Below, one piece after another: positions 6,740-15,039 of a stretch of DNA of 39,366 bases. The translations under genes and the position numbers were made by a program. Below the pieces are notes generated by a model. The model did not search any database. It saw only the letters and a list, made by a program, of their open reading frames with translations, and was not told the origin of the DNA. Within the stretch, counting starts at the first letter, position 1. The number at the start of each line of letters is the position of its first letter. Source of the DNA: Acidobacteriota bacterium (lineage in GTDB: Bacteria > Acidobacteriota > Terriglobia > Bryobacterales > Bryobacteraceae); the NCBI GenBank assembly GCA_016213775.1, contig JACQZR010000011.1, positions 1 to 39,366 on the forward strand. The letters are read 5' to 3'.

Positions 6740-8011
6740 ATGCATTTCGTCCTTTTCTCCGCCGTTCTTTCCGCGTTCACGCTGTCTGTGTCCGCGGCGC
6801 CAGTGGCCAAACCGACGTTCGCCAAGGATGTCGCGCGCATCGTGCAGAAGAACTGCGAAGGCTGCCACCGGACGGGACAGATCGGGCCGTTCCCGCTCAC
6901 CAATTTCCAAGAGGTAAGCGCGTTTGGAACGGAGATCAAGCGCGTGGTGAGCGAGAGGCGCATGCCGCCATGGTCGGCTGTGCCGGGTCATGGGGAATTC
7001 AAGAATGAACGCCGGCTGAGCGCCGACGAAATCGCCACGATCACGGCGTGGGTGGACGCGGGCACGCCGATGGGGAACGCGAAGGATCTGCCGCCGGCAA
7101 TCCAATGGTCGGATGACTGGGCGTTCGGAAAGCCGGACCTGATTTTAAAGCCGGCAGCCGCGTTTGAACTTGCGCCAACAGGTGTGGATGAGTACCGCTG
7201 TTTCGTGATGCCGTCGGGGTTGGATGACGTGCGCTACATCCAGGCGATGGAAGTGCGGCCCGGCAATCGCAAGGTGGTGCATCACGTGCGGGCCTTTGCG
7301 GATACCACGGGCAAAGCTCGCGAGATGGATGGCAAGGACGGACAGCCGGGATTCGATTGCTCGCTCAATATGACCGCTGCGTTCAAGCGGATTGGCATCG
7401 GCGGATGGGCGCCTGGGAATGTGCCTGCGAAGAACGCCGATGACATCGGAACGTTCTTCCCCGCGAAGTCGGATGTAGTGATGGAGGTTCACTACCATCG
7501 CAACGGGTTGAAGGAATCGGACCAGAGCACGCTCGGCATCTGGCTGCACAAGAACACTCCGAAGCACATTCAGAAGTCGCTGATCGTGGCCAACATTGGC
7601 ATTCGTATTCCGCCGGGCGCGGCGCGGCATGAGGAACGCGGGCGTGCGATGGTGAACAAGGACATTCTGGTCACCAGCATTCTGCCGCACATGCATCTGC
7701 TGGGCACAGAGATGAAGGTGACGGCGACGTTCCCCGACGGCAAGGTGCAGGATCTGGTGTGGGCCAAGCCGTACGATTTCAACTGGCAGACTTCGTATCG
7801 CTACAAGGAGATGTTGCGGCTGCCCAAGGGCACGCGTATCGACGCGGTGGCTTACTACAACAACTCGGAATCGAACCCGCGCAATCCGAGCAATCCGCTG
7901 AAGGAAGTACGGTGGGGCGAAGGGACAACGGAAGAGATGCTGGTGGCGTTTGTCGGATACATTGATGATCCGAATCCGCCCGCTGCCAGCACGGGAGCAA
8001 TCGCGCCATAA
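6740..8011 (+). CDS. Exported c-type cytochrome fused to a copper type II monooxygenase-like domain
   Basis: The start is the ATG at 6740, because GGGAG lies 6 bases upstream and the protein then begins with a clean signal peptide (MHFVLFSAVLSAFTLSVSAA). About 423 residues. The mature protein opens with a single haem-binding site, C39-E-G-C42-H43, in a short cytochrome c module (FAKDVARIVQKNCEGCH). The rest resembles the two-domain copper type II ascorbate-dependent monooxygenase fold (dopamine beta-hydroxylase/PHM). Histidine pairs are seen in VVHHVRAF, EVHYHRNG and LPHMHLLGTEM, and the last of these also holds the methionine expected as a ligand of the second copper. Haem could deliver electrons to the copper centre in the periplasm; that is inference. 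The amidohydrolase gene begins 7 bases downstream. Confidence 0.75.
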   Translation: MHFVLFSAVLSAFTLSVSAAPVAKPTFAKDVARIVQKNCEGCHRTGQIGPFPLTNFQEVSAFGTEIKRVVSERRMPPWSAVPGHGEFKNERRLSADEIATITAWVDAGTPMGNAKDLPPAIQWSDDWAFGKPDLILKPAAAFELAPTGVDEYRCFVMPSGLDDVRYIQAMEVRPGNRKVVHHVRAFADTTGKAREMDGKDGQPGFDCSLNMTAAFKRIGIGGWAPGNVPAKNADDIGTFFPAKSDVVMEVHYHRNGLKESDQSTLGIWLHKNTPKHIQKSLIVANIGIRIPPGAARHEERGRAMVNKDILVTSILPHMHLLGTEMKVTATFPDGKVQDLVWAKPYDFNWQTSYRYKEMLRLPKGTRIDAVAYYNNSESNPRNPSNPLKEVRWGEGTTEEMLVAFVGYIDDPNPPAASTGAIAP

Positions 8012-8018
8012 TCATCAG

Positions 8019-9311
8019 ATGTTGCTTTCGCGTTTCCAGGCGCTTGTCTTGTTGTGTGCCGCGGTTCCGGTTTCCGCACAAACCATCGTGCTGAAGGCCG
8101 CCCGTCTGTTCGACGGCAAAGCGGACAAGCTTCAGAGTCCGGGGCTGGTTGTGGTAACCGGGCAGCGCATCGAATCTGTGGGCACGGGCTCGGAACTGCC
8201 GGCCAACGCGCAAGTGATCGACCTTGGCGATGCCACGCTGCTACCGGGATTCATGGATGCGCACACTCACCTTGGGTATCCGGGCGGTGGAGACGGTCCC
8301 ACCTTTCTAATACGCATGCTGCAACAGACTGTTGCGGAACGGACGCTGGCTTCGTCCGTGAGCGCGCGGCTCACGCTGCAGGCGGGATTCACCACCGTGC
8401 GCGATCTTGGCGGCATGGACTTCATCAACGTTGGGCTGCGCGAGGGAATCAACAAGGGGCACATCGAAGGGCCGAGGATGCAGACCACCGCGTACTCAAT
8501 CGGGTCCACGGGTGGGCATTGCGATCCGACGAACGGCACGCGGTTTGGCGTGCTGCAACCCGAGTTGAGTCCGCCGGCGATTGCCAACGGCCCTGACGCC
8601 ATCCGGGCGGCGGTGCGCTGGAATCACAAGTACGGCGCCGATGTCATCAAGGTGTGTGCCACGGGCGGCGTGCTGTCGCTGGTGGATGATGTGGACAGCC
8701 CGCAACTCACGCAGGAAGAGTTGAACGCGCTGGTGGACCAGAGCCACACAATGAAACTGCGCGCGGCGGCGCATGCCCACGGGGCGGAGGGCGCCAAACG
8801 GGCCATTCGCGCCGGCATCGATTCCATTGAGCATGGTTCGTTCATGGACGATGAAGCGCTGCGGCTGATGATCCAGAAGGGCACGTTCTATGTGCCGACG
8901 CTAATGGCGCTGGAAGGTGTGAAGCCGAGTCTGGCGGCGGGCCGGCTGGATCCGCATATCGCCAAAAAGGCGCGGCTGGCCATCGACGCCATAGACGCGA
9001 CGGCGAGGAAAGCGATCTCCATGGGGGTGCGCATTGCGTTTGGCACCGACGCCGCGGTGTATCCGCATGGGATGAACGCGGGCGAGTTCCGACTGCTTGT
9101 CGCGCATGGGATGAAGCCCATCGCCGCGCTGCGCGCAGCCACCAGTGTGGATGCCGAATTGTTGGGGCTCAGCGACCGTTTGGGTACGCTGCAAGCAGGT
9201 AAGATCGCAGACATCATCGCCGTGCCGGGCGATCCGCTGCAGGACATCCGCGTCACGGAGCGTGTGATGTTCGTGATGAAGGAAGGCAAGATCTACCGCA
9301 ATACGAAATAG
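8019..9311 (+). CDS. Exported metal-dependent amidohydrolase (Xaa-Pro dipeptidase/imidazolonepropionase-like)
   Basis: About 430 residues from the ATG at 8019, chosen because MLLSRFQALVLLCAAVPVSAQ is a signal peptide and the start lies 7 bases after the preceding stop. Longer in-frame starts would overlap the upstream gene. The amidohydrolase-superfamily metal site is complete: DAHTHLG (H82, H84), the lysine expected to be carboxylated in VIKVCATGG (K211), the histidines in AAHAHG and SIEHGSF, and the catalytic Asp in GTDAAVYPHG (D344). Relatives of this exported subgroup cleave dipeptides with C-terminal Pro, Arg or Lys, so peptide scavenging in the periplasm is the best guess. The substrate is not determined. 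It is probably in one operon with the cytochrome gene before it and the DNA glycosylase after it. Confidence 0.85.
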   Translation: MLLSRFQALVLLCAAVPVSAQTIVLKAARLFDGKADKLQSPGLVVVTGQRIESVGTGSELPANAQVIDLGDATLLPGFMDAHTHLGYPGGGDGPTFLIRMLQQTVAERTLASSVSARLTLQAGFTTVRDLGGMDFINVGLREGINKGHIEGPRMQTTAYSIGSTGGHCDPTNGTRFGVLQPELSPPAIANGPDAIRAAVRWNHKYGADVIKVCATGGVLSLVDDVDSPQLTQEELNALVDQSHTMKLRAAAHAHGAEGAKRAIRAGIDSIEHGSFMDDEALRLMIQKGTFYVPTLMALEGVKPSLAAGRLDPHIAKKARLAIDAIDATARKAISMGVRIAFGTDAAVYPHGMNAGEFRLLVAHGMKPIAALRAATSVDAELLGLSDRLGTLQAGKIADIIAVPGDPLQDIRVTERVMFVMKEGKIYRNTK

Positions 9312-9313
9312 CA

Positions 9314-10192
9314 ATGCCTGAGCTACCAGACATCACTGTCTATGTGGAAGCGTTGGAGGCGCGCACCGCGGGGAAAGTGCTGCGCAAAGTTCGCATCAAC
9401 AATCCGTTTCTGCTGCGCAGCGTCGATCCGCCGCTGGTCGAATGCGAAGGCAAGACCGTGGCATGCTACCGCCGGTTGGGCAAGCGGATCGCGATGGGGC
9501 TGAGTGGCGATCTGTGGCTGGTGCTCCATCTGATGATCGCCGGACGGCTGCATTGGAAGAGGAAAGCAGCGGCGCTGAACAACCGTCGCATGCTGGCGGC
9601 GTTTGATTTTGATGACGGCAGTGTCGTGCTCACTGAGGCTGGCACGGAACGGCGGGCGTCGCTGTTTGCGGCTCGTGGCGGCGCGGGTTTGGATGCCTTG
9701 CGGCGCGGTGGCATTGAGCCGATGGAGGCGACGCAGGCTGAATTCGAACGGGCGCTGCGGCGCGAGAATCACACGCTGAAACGCTCGCTCACAGATCCAG
9801 ATCTGTTCAGCGGCATTGGTAACGCCTACTCGGATGAGATTCTGCATCGCGCGCAGTTGTCGCCGCTGGCGATGTCGCAGAAGCTGAGCGCGGATGAGGT
9901 TGCGCGGTTGTATGAAGCCACGCGGGCCTCGCTGCTCGAGTGGACGGAACGGCTGCGTGTGGAAGCCGCCGGCAGGTTCCCTGAAGGCGTGACTGCTTTT
10001 CGCGAAGACATGGCCGTGCATGGCAAATTCGGAAAGCCCTGCCCTGTGTGTGGAGCGAAGGTACAGCGCATTCGCTACGCGTCCAATGAAACCAACTATT
10101 GCGCGAAGTGCCAGACCGGCGGCCGGATTCTCGCGGACCGTGCGATGTCACGGCTGCTCGGAAAAGACTTCCCGCGATCACTCGAGGACTGA
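9314..10192 (+). CDS. Fpg/Nei-type DNA glycosylase (formamidopyrimidine-DNA glycosylase family)
   Basis: A 292-residue base-excision repair enzyme. It starts MPELPD, giving the catalytic Pro2 and Glu3, and has the DNA-contacting K57 (RLGKRIAM). The helix-two-turn-helix signature FSGIGNAYSDEILHRAQLSP follows, and then a C-terminal zinc finger CPVC-x16-CAKC. The family's usual CQR/CQK finger tip is CQTGGR here, so the arginine is shifted by three residues, and about 25 residues follow the finger. This places it in the MPELPDIT subgroup rather than canonical MutM, so its lesion preference (8-oxoguanine or oxidised pyrimidine) is uncertain. It starts 2 bases after the amidohydrolase stop and its 3' end overlaps convergent trmO by 15 bases. 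Confidence 0.88.
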   Translation: MPELPDITVYVEALEARTAGKVLRKVRINNPFLLRSVDPPLVECEGKTVACYRRLGKRIAMGLSGDLWLVLHLMIAGRLHWKRKAAALNNRRMLAAFDFDDGSVVLTEAGTERRASLFAARGGAGLDALRRGGIEPMEATQAEFERALRRENHTLKRSLTDPDLFSGIGNAYSDEILHRAQLSPLAMSQKLSADEVARLYEATRASLLEWTERLRVEAAGRFPEGVTAFREDMAVHGKFGKPCPVCGAKVQRIRYASNETNYCAKCQTGGRILADRAMSRLLGKDFPRSLED

Positions 10193-10948
10193 CGCTTCGG
10201 CGGCGAGCGCTTGATCAAACGTGCGCCCGGCGGGAAGCGCGTAGCGGGTAGCGCCGTTGAGTAACACCGTATCGCCGGCGGTCAAAAGAAGGCCTCGGGT
10301 GAAGGTGAGTTTCGTGATCCCAATGAGCGCATCCACCAGGTGCGGGCGCGCCAGCGGCGCTTCGATTTGCGTGATCGGGGTGAAGCCGTGGGTCAGTTCG
10401 AAATGTTCGATGATGCGTACGGCGACGGCAACGTCCGGGTGCGATTCGGACACGAAGTGCCCCGCCTGTAGCAGTAACGACTCGCGACGCGCGTCGCGCG
10501 TGCGCGGCCTCCCGATGGTGAGGTTGCTGGCGCAAAAGATGAGATCGCGCGCCACGAAATACGGTTTCAGATCGAGCACCGGAGTGCCGTCGAGGAAGTC
10601 GAGGCAGTCGAAATGGAGACGCGTACCTTCGACTCGCTCCAGGCGGGCAGCGGTTAGGCCGATCGGGTTGGGACGGGCGGGAGAGCGCACGGCGAACACT
10701 CCATGCATCGAGTCTGGCGTGTCGGGATCGACGCCACGCGGAACCACTTGCAGCACGTCGCGCTCGGGCCTTCCCATGAGCCATGCCATCACCCAGAAGT
10801 GCGAATGCTTCTCGATGCGCAACAGCGCCGGCGCCATCTCCGCATTGAGTTCCACCACCGCCGGGACGCCAAATGCGGGCATGTTTTTTCGTTCGCTCAC
10901 CGGCGACCGCACCACTCCGATGAACCGCAAAGATGAATCGTCGTTCAC
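10178..10948 (-). CDS. trmO: TrmO-type tRNA (m6t6A37) methyltransferase with an unassigned C-terminal domain
   Basis: 256 residues from a GTG at 10948. That start is supported by GAGG six bases upstream and by a 4-base GTGA overlap with the stop of the preceding gene. Residues about 6-133 are a TsaA/TrmO beta-barrel domain: RFIGVVRSPVSERKNMP, MHGVFAVRSPARPNPIGLT and FLDGTPVLDLKPY are hallmark motifs. TrmO uses S-adenosylmethionine to N6-methylate t6A37 of threonine tRNAs. Residues 134-256 do not look like the E. coli TrmO C-terminus. The stretches AGHFVSESHPDVAVAVRII and HLVDALIGITKLTFTRG vaguely recall FmdE-type domains without their cysteines; that resemblance is only by eye. Confidence 0.8.
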   Translation of the reverse strand: MNDDSSLRFIGVVRSPVSERKNMPAFGVPAVVELNAEMAPALLRIEKHSHFWVMAWLMGRPERDVLQVVPRGVDPDTPDSMHGVFAVRSPARPNPIGLTAARLERVEGTRLHFDCLDFLDGTPVLDLKPYFVARDLIFCASNLTIGRPRTRDARRESLLLQAGHFVSESHPDVAVAVRIIEHFELTHGFTPITQIEAPLARPHLVDALIGITKLTFTRGLLLTAGDTVLLNGATRYALPAGRTFDQALAAEASVLE

Positions 10949-11733
10949 TTCTTTCCTCTCGTTTTTAAGCCGGAGCCGCTGCGTCCGTCGTTGGTCTGCC
11001 TGCGCCACAATACGAGCAGCGCGTTCAAGGCGTCGGCGGTCCGGCGAATCTGCAGCGACTTGTCGTAATGGGTGGCAAGGTTGTCGGCCTCTTCGGGGTC
11101 TTCGCTCAAATTGAACAGATGCGTGACATCGCCGTTGCGATTGACCACCAGTTTCTCGTAACCGCGGACAATGGCGCGCCACTCGCCCGGTTGTCCCAGC
11201 TTGCCTTCCATGCAGACCCACTCGGGCCTCTTTTTGAGCAGATTGTGGCCGTGGAGATCCGGGGGTATTTGGAGGCCGCACATGGCCAAAACGGTGGGGA
11301 CTATGTCGACCGCACTCACCAGTTGGTCAGACGGGCCGGGTTGTCCAATCGAGGGCAGGATGGCAAAGGGCATGTTGACTTCCGATTCGCGGAAGCCACC
11401 GCTGCCGCCGGGCTTTGCGCACACCACGATTGAGGAGGGCGGCATGTCGTGAAGCGGGGGTGGCCCGTCGTATTGCCGGAACATGTATCCGGCTCCCGCA
11501 ACGCGGCCTTCGAGCGAGAAACCGCTCTTTCCAGAGTGGGGGTACACGCCAGTGAGAAGGCCGGAGCGGTTGGGATCGGAACAGCCTGTGTAGGCTCTGC
11601 GGAAGACGGTTCCCATCCTGGCGATTTCTTCAAACCCGGCAGTGGCGAAGGCAACCTGGCGTGTCTGCGCGGGGAGAAGTGAAGTCGCGGCCGCGCCCAG
11701 GAAGCAGCGCCTGTGCAGTTTGTGCGTAGGCAT
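10945..11733 (-). CDS. Eroded sulfatase-like protein with a Tat-type signal
   Basis: 262 residues, against about 450-550 for normal formylglycine sulfatases. The N-terminus (HRRCFLGAAATSLLPA) is a twin-arginine-like export signal. The sulfatase signature is recognisable as S52-D-P-N-R56 followed by SGLLTGVYPH, i.e. a serine-type nucleophile context. The C-terminal half keeps family strands (VSAVDIVPTVLAMCGLQIPPDLHGHNLL and YEKLVVNRNGDVTHLFNLSEDPEEADNLA). The N-terminal Asp-Asp metal ligands normally found before the signature are absent, as are most of the central domain and the usual SDHG/SDNG metal motif (SSIVVCAKPGG stands in its place). The reading frame is intact, so this is either a remodelled non-catalytic protein or a gene decaying by in-frame deletions. 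It is coupled to trmO by a GTGA overlap. Confidence 0.7.
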   Translation of the reverse strand: MPTHKLHRRCFLGAAATSLLPAQTRQVAFATAGFEEIARMGTVFRRAYTGCSDPNRSGLLTGVYPHSGKSGFSLEGRVAGAGYMFRQYDGPPPLHDMPPSSIVVCAKPGGSGGFRESEVNMPFAILPSIGQPGPSDQLVSAVDIVPTVLAMCGLQIPPDLHGHNLLKKRPEWVCMEGKLGQPGEWRAIVRGYEKLVVNRNGDVTHLFNLSEDPEEADNLATHYDKSLQIRRTADALNALLVLWRRQTNDGRSGSGLKTRGKK

Positions 11734-11738
11734 AAAGC

Positions 11739-11744
11739 TATAAT
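11739..11744 (+). promoter_or_regulatory. Perfect TATAAT -10 element for cpaF
   Basis: A consensus TATAAT lies 33 bases upstream of the cpaF GTG, in the 43-base gap between divergent genes. No good -35 is seen at 16-18 bp; TTGTGC ends 13 bp upstream. It overlaps the start region of the divergent sulfatase-like gene. Confidence 0.4.
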
Positions 11745-11776
11745 TGAAAGCATCTCAAATTTCGTAAGGAGATCGT

Positions 11777-13120
11777 GTGGGCAGTAACTTTCGTCCCCTT
11801 CCCCCTCGCCCAGCCGGCGCCCCTTCGGGGCCTGTTCGCACAGCCGATCGCTACTTCGAACTCAAGTCCGAGATCCACAAAAAGCTGATCGGCGTATTGA
11901 ATCTGGAGAAGGTCTCCTCACTGCCCAAGGATCGCGTGCGCGCGGAGATCGGGCGCGTTGTCGAACGCCTCATCGAAGATGAACGCATCCCGATGACTAC
12001 CGCCGAGCAGAACAAGATGGTGGAAGAAGTGCTCGACGAAGTTCTCGGGCTCGGTCCTTTGGAACCGCTGCTCAAAGAACCTTCCATCTCGGATATTCTC
12101 GTCAACGGCTACAACAAGGTCTACATCGAGCGCGGTGGCAAGCTGTCGCTGAGCCCGGTGCGGTTCAAGGACAATGCGCATCTGCTGCACATCATCGAAA
12201 AGATCGTTTCGCAGGTGGGACGGCGCGTGGACGAAGCGCAGCCGATAGTCGACGCGCGCCTGCTCGATGGATCGCGCGTCAACGCCATCATCTCGCCGCT
12301 CGCTCTGGATGGCCCGGCGCTTTCCATCCGCCGCTTCGGCCGGCATGTCATCACCTCGGATGAAATGATCGCCAACAAGACGATCACCAACATGATGCTG
12401 CGCTTTCTTGCGGTGTGTGTGCAATCGAAAACAACCATTCTCATCTCGGGCGGAACGGGTTCCGGTAAGACGACGACGCTCAACGCAATGTCGCGATTTA
12501 TTCCCGAGGACGAGCGCATCATCACGATTGAAGACACGGCCGAACTGCAATTGCAGCAGCGGCACGTGGTGAAGTTTGAAACGCGGCCGCCGAACGTCAA
12601 CCGCGAAGGCGGGGTCAATCAGCGGCAGTTGCTGCGCACCGCGCTCCGCATGCGGCCGGATCGCATCATCGTGGGTGAGTGCCGTGGCGCGGAGGCGTTG
12701 GACATGTTGCAAGCGATGAACACCGGTGTGGAGGGGTCGATGACTACCATCCACGCCAACACGCCGCGCGACGCGTTCTCGCGTCTGGAAGCAATGATCC
12801 TGATGGCCGACCTGGAAATTCCCAATCGGGTCATCGTGCAGCAACTGGCAAGCGCGATCAAGATCGTACTGCAGGTTTCGCGTATGCAGGACGGCTCTCG
12901 TAAGATCGTCTCCATTTCAGAAGTGACGGGCGTGGAGGAGGACCGCGTCGGCACACGCGACGTCTTCTTCTTTGAACGCACGGGTGTGAGCGACGCCGGC
13001 AAGGTACAGGGCCGCTTCCGCTGGACGGGCTACGAGCCGAAAATTCTCGACCGCATCCGTGTGGCGGGCTTGACCCTGCCGCAAGGCATATTTGACGAAG
13101 TGGTGGAAGTGAACCTCTAA
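11777..13120 (+). CDS. cpaF: CpaF/TadA-family secretion ATPase
   Basis: A 447-residue cytoplasmic hexameric ATPase of the type II/IV secretion superfamily, CpaF branch, which powers Tad/Flp pilus assembly. Start GTG at 11777, with AAGGAG five bases upstream. The N-terminal domain has the family pattern (SEIHKKLIGVLNLEKV, then GLGPLEPLLKEPSISDILVNGYNKVYIERGG). The Walker A motif is GGTGSGKT at 225-232. The Asp box/Walker B segment is MRPDRIIVGECRGAEALDMLQAMNTG, followed by the histidine motif SMTTIHAN. All catalytic parts are present. No cpaB, cpaC, cpaE, tadB, tadC or flp pilin gene lies in the window, so its partners must be elsewhere or it works alone. A hydrolase gene follows after 3 bases. 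Confidence 0.9.
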   Translation: MGSNFRPLPPRPAGAPSGPVRTADRYFELKSEIHKKLIGVLNLEKVSSLPKDRVRAEIGRVVERLIEDERIPMTTAEQNKMVEEVLDEVLGLGPLEPLLKEPSISDILVNGYNKVYIERGGKLSLSPVRFKDNAHLLHIIEKIVSQVGRRVDEAQPIVDARLLDGSRVNAIISPLALDGPALSIRRFGRHVITSDEMIANKTITNMMLRFLAVCVQSKTTILISGGTGSGKTTTLNAMSRFIPEDERIITIEDTAELQLQQRHVVKFETRPPNVNREGGVNQRQLLRTALRMRPDRIIVGECRGAEALDMLQAMNTGVEGSMTTIHANTPRDAFSRLEAMILMADLEIPNRVIVQQLASAIKIVLQVSRMQDGSRKIVSISEVTGVEEDRVGTRDVFFFERTGVSDAGKVQGRFRWTGYEPKILDRIRVAGLTLPQGIFDEVVEVNL

Positions 13121-13123
13121 CCT

Positions 13124-14275
13124 ATGTTCGCCAAACTCAGCCGCCGCCAGGCCGGGCTCGCCGCAGCCGGTTTTACGGCATATGCACAACAGGCGCCATC
13201 CACCTATGCAGGGCCTCTCGACGGGGCACCGGTGGATCTTAGCAAATTCGATCCGGTGGCATGGACGCTCGCTCGTTACAAAGACGCCCCGCTGAAGATG
13301 ACGTTCAAGGCGGACTCGCGCAAGAGTGCAGAGGCGTGGCAGAAACGGCTGCGATCGAAGGTGACGCAATTGGTGGGGGGCTTTCCTGCGTCGCGTGGTC
13401 CGTTGCTTGCGCAGACATTGGAGAAGCGCGAGTTCGGCGCCTATCGACGCGAAAAGTTCATCTTTGAGAGCCGGCCTGGACTGTATGTGCTCGGGTATCT
13501 GCTGACGCCGAAGAATGGCGCGGCGCCGTATGCCACTGTGGTCTGCATTCCGGGTCATGGGCGCGGCGTGGACGACATTGCCGGGATCGACGACAAGGGC
13601 CGCGACCGCACGGACAAAGCGGGCTATCAACACGATTTTGCGATTCAGGTTGTCGAGCAGGGTATGGCCGCGGTGGCGATTGAGCCGATGGCATTCGGAT
13701 GCCGCCGCGATGCGCGCACGAAGAAGGGCGGACTTGGGAGGTCCGCATGCCAGCCCACCGCCGGCGCGGCGCTGCTGCTCGGCGAAACCATGATTGGCTG
13801 GCGCGTTTGGGACGTGATGCGGACCATCGACTGGATTGAGACGCGGGCGGAGCTGAATGCAAAACGCGTCGGTGTGACGGGTATTTCCGGCGGCGGAACC
13901 ATCACGGTGTTCTCGGCTGCGCTGGAGCCGCGTATCCAGGCGGCGTTTTCGAGTGGCTATCTCTGCACCTTTCGCGATTCGATTTTCAGCCTCGCCCACT
14001 GCATCGACAACTACGTGCCCGGCATTCTGGAGTGGGCCGAGATGTATGATGTGGCCGGCCTCATCGCACCGCGGCCTTACTTCGCCGAGTCCGGCGCGCG
14101 CGACGACATTTTTCCGGTGGCGGCGTTCCGCGACAGCTTCTCGCGCGTGCGGCGCGTCTATGAGGCCTTGGGCGCCACGGACCGCATCGACCACGAGGTG
14201 TTTGAAGGTGAGCATAGCTGGCATGGCGTGAAGGGAATTCCATTCCTGGCGAAGCACCTTCTGAGGCCGGCCTGA
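13124..14275 (+). CDS. Exported alpha/beta hydrolase (dienelactone hydrolase/acetyl xylan esterase-like)
   Basis: 383 residues with an N-terminal twin-arginine-like signal (LSRRQAGLAAAGFTAYAQQ). The nucleophile elbow is GISGGG at about residue 254. It is followed by the acid in SGARDDIFPV (about 325) and the histidine in EGEHSWHG (about 365), which complete a Ser-Asp-His triad. The oxyanion region is VVCIPGHGRG. The large acidobacterial families of this type act on ester-linked carbohydrate or aromatic substrates. The substrate is not readable here. It sits 3 bases after cpaF and 5 before the ABC transporter ATPase, so it is probably transcribed with both although the functions look unrelated. 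Confidence 0.8.
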   Translation: MFAKLSRRQAGLAAAGFTAYAQQAPSTYAGPLDGAPVDLSKFDPVAWTLARYKDAPLKMTFKADSRKSAEAWQKRLRSKVTQLVGGFPASRGPLLAQTLEKREFGAYRREKFIFESRPGLYVLGYLLTPKNGAAPYATVVCIPGHGRGVDDIAGIDDKGRDRTDKAGYQHDFAIQVVEQGMAAVAIEPMAFGCRRDARTKKGGLGRSACQPTAGAALLLGETMIGWRVWDVMRTIDWIETRAELNAKRVGVTGISGGGTITVFSAALEPRIQAAFSSGYLCTFRDSIFSLAHCIDNYVPGILEWAEMYDVAGLIAPRPYFAESGARDDIFPVAAFRDSFSRVRRVYEALGATDRIDHEVFEGEHSWHGVKGIPFLAKHLLRPA

Positions 14276-14280
14276 TCGCC

Positions 14281-15039
14281 ATGAGTGAATCCTCCCCCGC
14301 CATTCGAATCACAGATTTGCGCAAAGTCTACGGCAACAAGGCAGCCGTCGATGGGCTTTCCCTGTCAGTGCCTCGCGGCAGCTTTTACGGCTTTCTCGGC
14401 CCGAATGGCGCGGGTAAAACCACCACTATCAAGATGCTGATGGGGCTGGCGGTGCCGAATTCCGGTACCATCGAGATGCTCGGTTATTCACTGCCGCGCG
14501 GGGAGATGGAGATCAAGTCGCGCATCGGCCTGGTGCCTGACGAGACGCTGCTGTTCGAACATCTCAGCGGAAGCGAGTTTCTCGAATTCGTTGGACGCAT
14601 GTACCGCCTGGACCGCGCGGTTGCCCGCGAACGGGCGCGGGAGTTGATGTCCCTGTTTGAACTTGACGGAGCCGCGCGCAAGCTGATTGGCGAATACTCG
14701 AAGGGCATGCGCAAGCGAGTGGCGATGGCCGCGTCGATGATCCACAAGCCGGAGCTGTTTCTGATGGACGAGCCGTTCGAGGGCGTGGATGCGGTGGGCG
14801 CGCGCATGATGAAGGATCTGCTGCTCGACCAGGTACACCACGGCGCGACGGTGTTCCTTACCTCGCATGTTTTGGAAGTGGTGGAGCGGCTTTGCGAGCG
14901 GGTGGCCATCATTCATCAAGGCAAGCTGGTGGTGGAAGGCTCAATGAGCGACCTGCGCAGCGGCGCCGAAACATTAGAGGATATTTTTGTTCGCGTTGTC
15001 GGCGCTGACCGGCACACGGAAACACTCGACTGGTTATGA
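14281..15039 (+). CDS. ABC transporter ATP-binding protein (ABC-2 exporter type)
   Basis: 252 residues with every ABC ATPase motif: Walker A GPNGAGKTT at 40-48, signature EYSKGMRKRVAMA, Walker B ELFLMDEPFEGVD, and the switch histidine in LTSHVLE. The sequence is of the drug/lipid/antibiotic exporter (CcmA/YhaQ-like) class rather than an importer. It overlaps the permease gene by 4 bases (ATGA), so the two are translationally coupled and form one transporter. No substrate-binding protein is near. The C-terminal part (AETLEDIFVRVVG) is normal for this class. Confidence 0.92.
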   Translation: MSESSPAIRITDLRKVYGNKAAVDGLSLSVPRGSFYGFLGPNGAGKTTTIKMLMGLAVPNSGTIEMLGYSLPRGEMEIKSRIGLVPDETLLFEHLSGSEFLEFVGRMYRLDRAVARERARELMSLFELDGAARKLIGEYSKGMRKRVAMAASMIHKPELFLMDEPFEGVDAVGARMMKDLLLDQVHHGATVFLTSHVLEVVERLCERVAIIHQGKLVVEGSMSDLRSGAETLEDIFVRVVGADRHTETLDWL

